Origin: Anaerolineaceae bacterium
GTDB lineage: Bacteria; Chloroflexota; Anaerolineae; Anaerolineales; Anaerolineaceae
Reading direction: 5' to 3'
Assembly: GCA_003448875.1 (NCBI GenBank)
Contig: DLXG01000072.1
Coordinates: forward strand, 1-9,335
DNA length: 9,335 bases
Position numbers and translations under genes: made by a program. A model generated the notes under the pieces. The model was given only the letters and a program-made list of their open reading frames with translations, did not search any database and was not told where the DNA came from. Shown piece after piece: positions 5,861 to 9,335 of this stretch. The number at the start of each line of letters is the position of its first letter. Position 1 is the first letter of the stretch.

Positions 5861-6568
5861 TTAGAAAAGTAAATGTCCAAGTGCCACGCTTACCAGCGGC
5901 ACAGTCAGGTTATCAATGTCCTTCATGGGAAGTGATTCAACCAAGGTAGCAGCAATAGCAATCAGCGTGACGGGCAAAACAATCGAGGCAAAGGGAATGT
6001 TAAGTTTACCGGCAGATATAAAAACCGCCAGAATGAGTATCGAAAAAAGCCAGCCGGCGAAAAACATGGTTGCAGTCCCCAGCCATGTTTTGCGAGGCGA
6101 CCAGGGGATTGGGTTGCTGGGAATTCTCTTGCCGACCACATCTGCCAGTCCATCCCCGCCACACATCATCATTAAAGCGGTGATTCCAATTGGGGAATCA
6201 TGCCAGTAAATCGCCGTGAGGATGACAAATACAATCCCGTAATAAAGCGGACCCTTCAAAATTTCACGCGGATCGCCGCTGCGGGACATCCCGTCTACCG
6301 CCGCCTGATCACGGACTACACCAATCCCGATCAGGAAAAATTGGACCGTAATTGCAAACGGTACCAGCGCTGCCAGCCAGCGCGAAGACGGTTGTTCGGT
6401 AAATAACAACCAGCACAAAACAAAGATTGGACCGGTGCCGGCATGAATAATCTTTCGGCTTAGTTGAGAACTGATCCAACCGCGGTGAGCAAGATAATCA
6501 TTAAATCGCAACCATAATAATGCCAGAGCAAATGTCGCCGCTAATGCCAGAAAATTATTACCAAGCAT
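5861..6568 (-). CDS. Phytol/dolichol kinase-like (VTE5/SEC59 family) membrane protein
   Basis: The 235-residue protein is mostly hydrophobic, with about six to seven membrane segments. The CTP-dependent polyprenol kinase family signatures appear in order: SRKIIHAGTG (37-46), CGGDGLADVVGKRI (136-149), SPRKTWLGTATMFFAGW (157-173) and VESLPMKDIDNLTVPL (210-225), the last with the acidic residues and Asn. Known members phosphorylate phytol, phytyl phosphate or dolichol, and related proteins act on other lipid alcohols. In a bacterium without visible photosynthesis genes the substrate may be a polyprenol or another isoprenoid alcohol, which is inference. The start ATG at 6568 has a weak GGTGG 7 nt upstream. 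It sits 35 nt after smpB and 15 nt before hutH, so the three are probably co-transcribed. Family assignment is good; substrate is unknown. Confidence 0.82.
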   Translation of the reverse strand: MLGNNFLALAATFALALLWLRFNDYLAHRGWISSQLSRKIIHAGTGPIFVLCWLLFTEQPSSRWLAALVPFAITVQFFLIGIGVVRDQAAVDGMSRSGDPREILKGPLYYGIVFVILTAIYWHDSPIGITALMMMCGGDGLADVVGKRIPSNPIPWSPRKTWLGTATMFFAGWLFSILILAVFISAGKLNIPFASIVLPVTLIAIAATLVESLPMKDIDNLTVPLVSVALGHLLF

Positions 6569-6603
6569 CAGTAACCACCATCTTACATGGGGTCAGTATA
6601 TCC

Positions 6604-7056
6604 TTAGAAATCACGGCCTCTTTCCCTCTCAATTTCTCTGGTCTGATCGCGTTTGGCAATCTCGTGACGTTTATCATATAACTTTTTCCCCTTAGCAATC
6701 GCAATTTCCACCTTTGCTTTACCGTCTTTCAAGTAAACTTGCACGGGGACAATAGTAACCCCTTTTTGGCGCACTGCATTCCAAAGTTCGCGAATTTCTC
6801 TCTTATGAAGAAGCAATTTTCTGGGCCTGCGCGGATCATGGTTAAACCGGTTAGCCTGTTCATAAGGAGCGATGTGGGCATTGATCAGCCAGGCTTCTTT
6901 ACCATCCGTTTGAACATAGGCCTCGGCCAGACTGATTTGCCCGGCCCGAATTGACTTAATTTCACTCCCTTGCAAGGCAATCCCGGCCTCATAAGTTTCC
7001 AGCAAAAAATATTCAAAACGCGCTTTTCGGTTGGTCGCTACAATTTTTACGGACAT
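6604..7056 (-). CDS. smpB: SsrA-binding protein SmpB
   Basis: The 150-residue protein has the usual length and motifs. These are NRKARFEYFLLETYEAGIAL (9-28), GSEIKSIRAGQISLAEAYV (30-48), HIAPYEQANRFNHDPRRPRK (61-80) and the basic C-terminal tail GKKLYDKRHEIAKRD (123-137) that enters the ribosomal A site and mRNA channel. SmpB carries tmRNA to stalled ribosomes for trans-translation. No tmRNA gene is in this window. The ATG at 7056 has no Shine-Dalgarno sequence but has an extended -10-like box ending 7 nt upstream. The gene starts 19 nt after the MFS stop, so it may be both co-transcribed with that gene and served by its own promoter. Confidence 0.97.
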   Translation of the reverse strand: MSVKIVATNRKARFEYFLLETYEAGIALQGSEIKSIRAGQISLAEAYVQTDGKEAWLINAHIAPYEQANRFNHDPRRPRKLLLHKREIRELWNAVRQKGVTIVPVQVYLKDGKAKVEIAIAKGKKLYDKRHEIAKRDQTREIERERGRDF

Positions 7057-7063
7057 ATTGGCG

Positions 7064-7072
7064 ATTTTAACA
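7064..7072 (-). promoter_or_regulatory. Extended -10 promoter element in front of smpB
   Basis: On the minus strand the sequence TGTTAAAAT (7072-7064) matches an extended -10 (TGn plus TAAAAT, five of six consensus bases). No good -35 is found at 16-18 bp, which extended -10 promoters can tolerate. Seven nucleotides separate it from the smpB ATG, the same spacing as at the ldt promoter, pointing to a leaderless or near-leaderless transcript. A short AT-rich box can occur by chance. Confidence 0.4.
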
Positions 7073-7075
7073 CAT

Positions 7076-8365
7076 CTACTTCCAGCGGACTATGTTCAAT
7101 CCCGACCAAAACCGAAACACGGCGAATAATAACAAAGCCCATCGAATACCAGTCAGAGAGCTAATCCATGGGCCGAGCAATGAACCTGACAAAATACCAG
7201 CGTTAGCAAACAGGTTAAACCATGCCAGATGCGCCGAACGCGTCTCTGACGGAGCCTTCTCCAGCACAAAATTAAACATGGTACTGCTCGCCAGCCCCCA
7301 GCCTGTACCACCCAGAAGATGGGCAGCGAGATAAGGCAACGGATTGTACGAAATAGACAGGATAAACGGATAACCCGCCAGAAAGATCAAGCCAAGACCG
7401 GTGATCTTCTGATTACCGAATTTGCTTACCAGCGTTGAGACCTGGCTGGAAATAACCAGCATTGCGAGAAAAAAGATGGCATTCGCGATGCTGATTAACT
7501 GATCAGAAACCTCTAAAACCTTGACTGCAAAGACCGGAAACAGAGGCAAAGGAAGATATTGGGCAAAATGAAAAGAAAACATCATCCATAAGACTGATCG
7601 AAACGGGCTCTTGATGATTTCAAGGTGTAGGTGATTATTCAGGTTGCTAAATATGGATGTTCCAGCGCCCTTTTTGCAATTCACTTTTCGCTGGAAATCT
7701 TGAGCCACTTCAGTATTTATGCCAAAAGTCGAGTTTTCTTGGATGGCTGGACGAATCAACCCAAGATGAAGAGTTGAGAGAGCTGCGCTGACGAAACCAA
7801 TCGCGAAAACGAGTTGATACCCTACCGGGAACGCAAAGTGATTCAATATATAACCGCAAGTTAGAGACGTAATTATAGAAACAATCGCAAAAAAAACATT
7901 GCGCACACCCGCAATTTGTGCCCGATCCTTAATTGTGATTGCCTCCGCAAATAATGCATTAAAGGCCACTCCAAGGCCGGTTGCGGGTATGTTCATCAAG
8001 AAGGCCATCACCATAATCAAAGGAACTTGAATCTCATAAGGTAAACGAGATGGGATCAGGATGAGCGGAAAGTAAAAAATCCGCATCAAGAACGCGGTAA
8101 TGAAGGTTGCCCGGCGTTTAGACTGTGGCTCGATCCATGCTCCAAATGGCAGTGAAAATAACAAAGCCATCACAGCCGGCGCGGCATTGATCAAACCAAT
8201 TTGCTGAGCATTGGCCCCAATCCGAGTCGCGTAAACTGCCAGGAATGAAATGGCACTCCCATTCAAAACACCAAACCAGATTACATCGGCATAAAAATGG
8301 TAAAAATTTTTCTTTTCTTGCAGAGTTGCCTGAGGTGGTAAGATTGAGATCAAACGAAATGACAT
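7076..8365 (-). CDS. Major facilitator superfamily transporter
   Basis: The 429-residue membrane protein is consistent with two bundles of about six helices joined by a hydrophilic, basic loop (about 205-252). The loop between helices 2 and 3 has a degenerate MFS motif A (FGAWIEPQSKRRA, 74-86). RAQIAGVRN (148-156) resembles the conserved Arg/Gly segment before helix 5. The second half contains the glycine-rich helix LLGGTGWGLASS (350-361). The substrate cannot be told from the sequence; drug, sugar or metabolite export are all open. The ATG at 8365 is the first in frame after a stop nine codons upstream. It has no Shine-Dalgarno sequence, and the next Met is at residue 66, too late. It starts 19 bp from the divergent PLP-enzyme gene, so the two may share control. 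smpB follows 19 nt after its stop. Confidence 0.88.
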   Translation of the reverse strand: MSFRLISILPPQATLQEKKNFYHFYADVIWFGVLNGSAISFLAVYATRIGANAQQIGLINAAPAVMALLFSLPFGAWIEPQSKRRATFITAFLMRIFYFPLILIPSRLPYEIQVPLIMVMAFLMNIPATGLGVAFNALFAEAITIKDRAQIAGVRNVFFAIVSIITSLTCGYILNHFAFPVGYQLVFAIGFVSAALSTLHLGLIRPAIQENSTFGINTEVAQDFQRKVNCKKGAGTSIFSNLNNHLHLEIIKSPFRSVLWMMFSFHFAQYLPLPLFPVFAVKVLEVSDQLISIANAIFFLAMLVISSQVSTLVSKFGNQKITGLGLIFLAGYPFILSISYNPLPYLAAHLLGGTGWGLASSTMFNFVLEKAPSETRSAHLAWFNLFANAGILSGSLLGPWISSLTGIRWALLLFAVFRFWSGLNIVRWK

Positions 8366-8368
8366 AGT

Positions 8369-8372
8369 GGAG
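8369..8372 (+). promoter_or_regulatory. Shine-Dalgarno GGAG of the class V aminotransferase gene
   Basis: GGAG sits inside the 19-bp divergent gap, 12 nt before the ATG at 8385. It supports that start, since no other ATG lies nearby in frame before the conserved NHGSFG segment. The promoter itself must overlap the 5' coding part of the MFS gene; I could not identify convincing boxes there. Confidence 0.5.
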
Positions 8373-8384
8373 ATTTGATAGAAA

Positions 8385-9335
8385 ATGGAAAATCAAAAGA
8401 CTTCGCAAAAATCCAATTATCGGTCATTATTTTTACTGAGACCGGATGTTATCTTTCTTAATCACGGCTCTTTTGGAGCGACTCCCATACCCGTTTTTGA
8501 ACGCTATCAGTACTGGCAAAGAGAGCTCGAACGTCAACCGGTTGAGTTTTTAGGACGCAAAGCAAAAGACCTCCTCCTGCAATCCCGGCAGATTTTAGCA
8601 GAATACCTGCACACCCAAGCCGGCAATCTGGTATATGTAACCAATGCCACTACCGGTTTGAATATTATTGCCCGCAGCCTCAATCTCTACCAGCACGATG
8701 AAGTCCTCAGCACTGATCATGAATATGGAGCATTGGATCGAACATGGCGGTTTCTTGCTCAAAAGCGCGGATTTAAGTATATCAATCAGCCAATAAACCT
8801 GCCAGTTGAGAACCCTGACCAGATCATCGCCGATCTATTTGCGGGAATTTCGACTCGGACAAAAGTGATTTTCATCAGTCACATAACCTCTCCAACGGCC
8901 ATCATCTTTCCCGTAGAAGCTGTTTGCCGTCTTGCTCGTCAAAAAGGCATCTTGACCGTTGTGGATGGCGCTCACGCCCCCGGTCAAATTGACCTGAACT
9001 TAGAAGAAATCGGTGCTGATTTTTATGTTGGCAATCTTCATAAATGGCTATGCGCGCCCAAAGGTTCTGCTTTCATCTATGCTCGCCCTGAGGTACAACA
9101 TCTGATAGAACCCCTTATCGTTTCGTGGGGTTGGGAAAGCGAAACACCGGGGGAATCGCTGTTTGTGGATTATCTCGAATGGAGTGGCACACGCGATATT
9201 TCAGCCTTTCTGACGGTGCCGGACGCAATTCAGTTTCAACGACAACTTGGTTGGGAACAATTACGGATTGCTTGCCATCACTTGGCCTCGGTGACGCGTC
9301 AAGTCATCGTTCAAATTACCGGTGAACCACCCCTT
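8385..9335 (+). CDS. Isopenicillin-N-epimerase-like class V aminotransferase (3' end outside window)
   Basis: An open plus-strand frame of 317 codons runs from ATG at 8385 to the window edge without a stop. Relatives have about 380-400 residues, so some 70 C-terminal residues are missing. It belongs to the PLP fold-type I, class V group that contains CefD and cysteine desulfurases. Visible signatures are IFLNHGSFGATP (23-34), VTNATTGLN (85-93), DHEYGALDRTW (111-121), VVDGAHAPGQ (192-201, Asp194 contacts the PLP nitrogen), GNLHKWLCAPKG (217-228, Lys220 forms the Schiff base) and EWSGTRDISAFL (265-276). Most bacterial members annotated as epimerase are outside beta-lactam clusters and have unknown substrates. 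No beta-lactam genes are present here. A GGAG lies 12 nt before the ATG, a slightly long spacing. It is the only plus-strand gene in the window. Confidence 0.9.
   Translation, partial: MENQKTSQKSNYRSLFLLRPDVIFLNHGSFGATPIPVFERYQYWQRELERQPVEFLGRKAKDLLLQSRQILAEYLHTQAGNLVYVTNATTGLNIIARSLNLYQHDEVLSTDHEYGALDRTWRFLAQKRGFKYINQPINLPVENPDQIIADLFAGISTRTKVIFISHITSPTAIIFPVEAVCRLARQKGILTVVDGAHAPGQIDLNLEEIGADFYVGNLHKWLCAPKGSAFIYARPEVQHLIEPLIVSWGWESETPGESLFVDYLEWSGTRDISAFLTVPDAIQFQRQLGWEQLRIACHHLASVTRQVIVQITGEPPL

Noticed and set aside
5572..5949. A 125-codon plus-strand frame across the hutH / kinase-like junction
   Set aside because: It is antisense to two well-supported genes, and its translation is low-complexity Pro/Ser/Arg-type sequence with no recognisable motif.
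6569..6603. Short CCAT/ATGG and GTAA/TTAC pairings between smpB and the kinase-like gene
   Set aside because: The stems are four pairs long and lack a T-run; they do not make a believable terminator or riboswitch.
8320..8384. Promoter boxes for the plus-strand PLP-enzyme gene
   Set aside because: TTGCCT at 8326 and CATAGT at 8363 were considered, but no pair has acceptable sequence and spacing together.
8118..8408. A 96-codon minus-strand frame overlapping the start of the MFS gene
   Set aside because: It lies in another frame over the strongly supported MFS N-terminus, shows no family features, and would also overlap the start of the divergent PLP-enzyme gene.
1..9335. Defence system, mobile element, CRISPR array or biosynthetic cluster
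   Set aside because: No nucleases, transposases, integrases, repeat arrays or synthases were found. The isopenicillin-epimerase name reflects family membership, not a beta-lactam cluster.

Overview
This window looks like an ordinary, gene-dense stretch of bacterial chromosome. The gene types and arrangement suggest a member of the Chloroflexota, probably an anaerobic Anaerolineae lineage. That placement is inference. It rests on the Tat-type L,D-transpeptidase with an SH3-like domain, the thioredoxin-like/DUF2085 fusion, the style of the PgeF N-terminus and a moderate GC content. I see no tRNA, rRNA, CRISPR array, insertion sequence or phage gene. Every intergenic gap is under about 70 bp, so there is no long non-coding stretch.

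Layout from left to right: ten coding regions lie on the minus strand and one on the plus strand. At 1-23 is the very start of a minus-strand gene that leaves the window. Upstream of it in transcription order (higher coordinates) come pgeF (42-827), a thioredoxin-like/DUF2085 membrane protein (841-1851), a TlpA/ResA-type thioredoxin (1848-2384), CcdA (2396-3124) and an exported L,D-transpeptidase (3138-4250). These five are packed within -4 to +13 bp of each other. They are preceded by a good sigma-70-type promoter at 4258-4286, so they probably form one operon. A second minus-strand group is smpB (6604-7056), a phytol/dolichol-kinase-like membrane protein (5861-6568) and histidine ammonia-lyase (4316-5845). 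A minus-strand MFS transporter (7076-8365) follows. A plus-strand isopenicillin-N-epimerase-like PLP enzyme starts at 8385 and runs off the right edge. Its start is only 19 bp from the divergent MFS start.

How the genes may work together: the left operon joins an exported, cysteine-dependent peptidoglycan cross-linker with a membrane electron conduit (CcdA), an extracytoplasmic thioredoxin (TlpA-like), a membrane protein with a degenerate thioredoxin-like domain, and PgeF, a protein linked to peptidoglycan fidelity and purine nucleosides. The transpeptidase carries a second cysteine three residues after its catalytic one (CINC). A testable reading is that the CcdA/TlpA pair keeps this enzyme reduced. 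This would resemble the Bacillus CcdA-StoA pair acting on a cell-wall enzyme.

Other points of interest are a Ser-Ser-Gly instead of Ala-Ser-Gly cofactor-forming triad in the histidine ammonia-lyase, and an initiation pattern. The likely first genes of two operons lack a Shine-Dalgarno sequence and have a -10-like box exactly 7 nt before ATG, which suggests leaderless mRNAs. The internal genes have Shine-Dalgarno sequences of varying strength.
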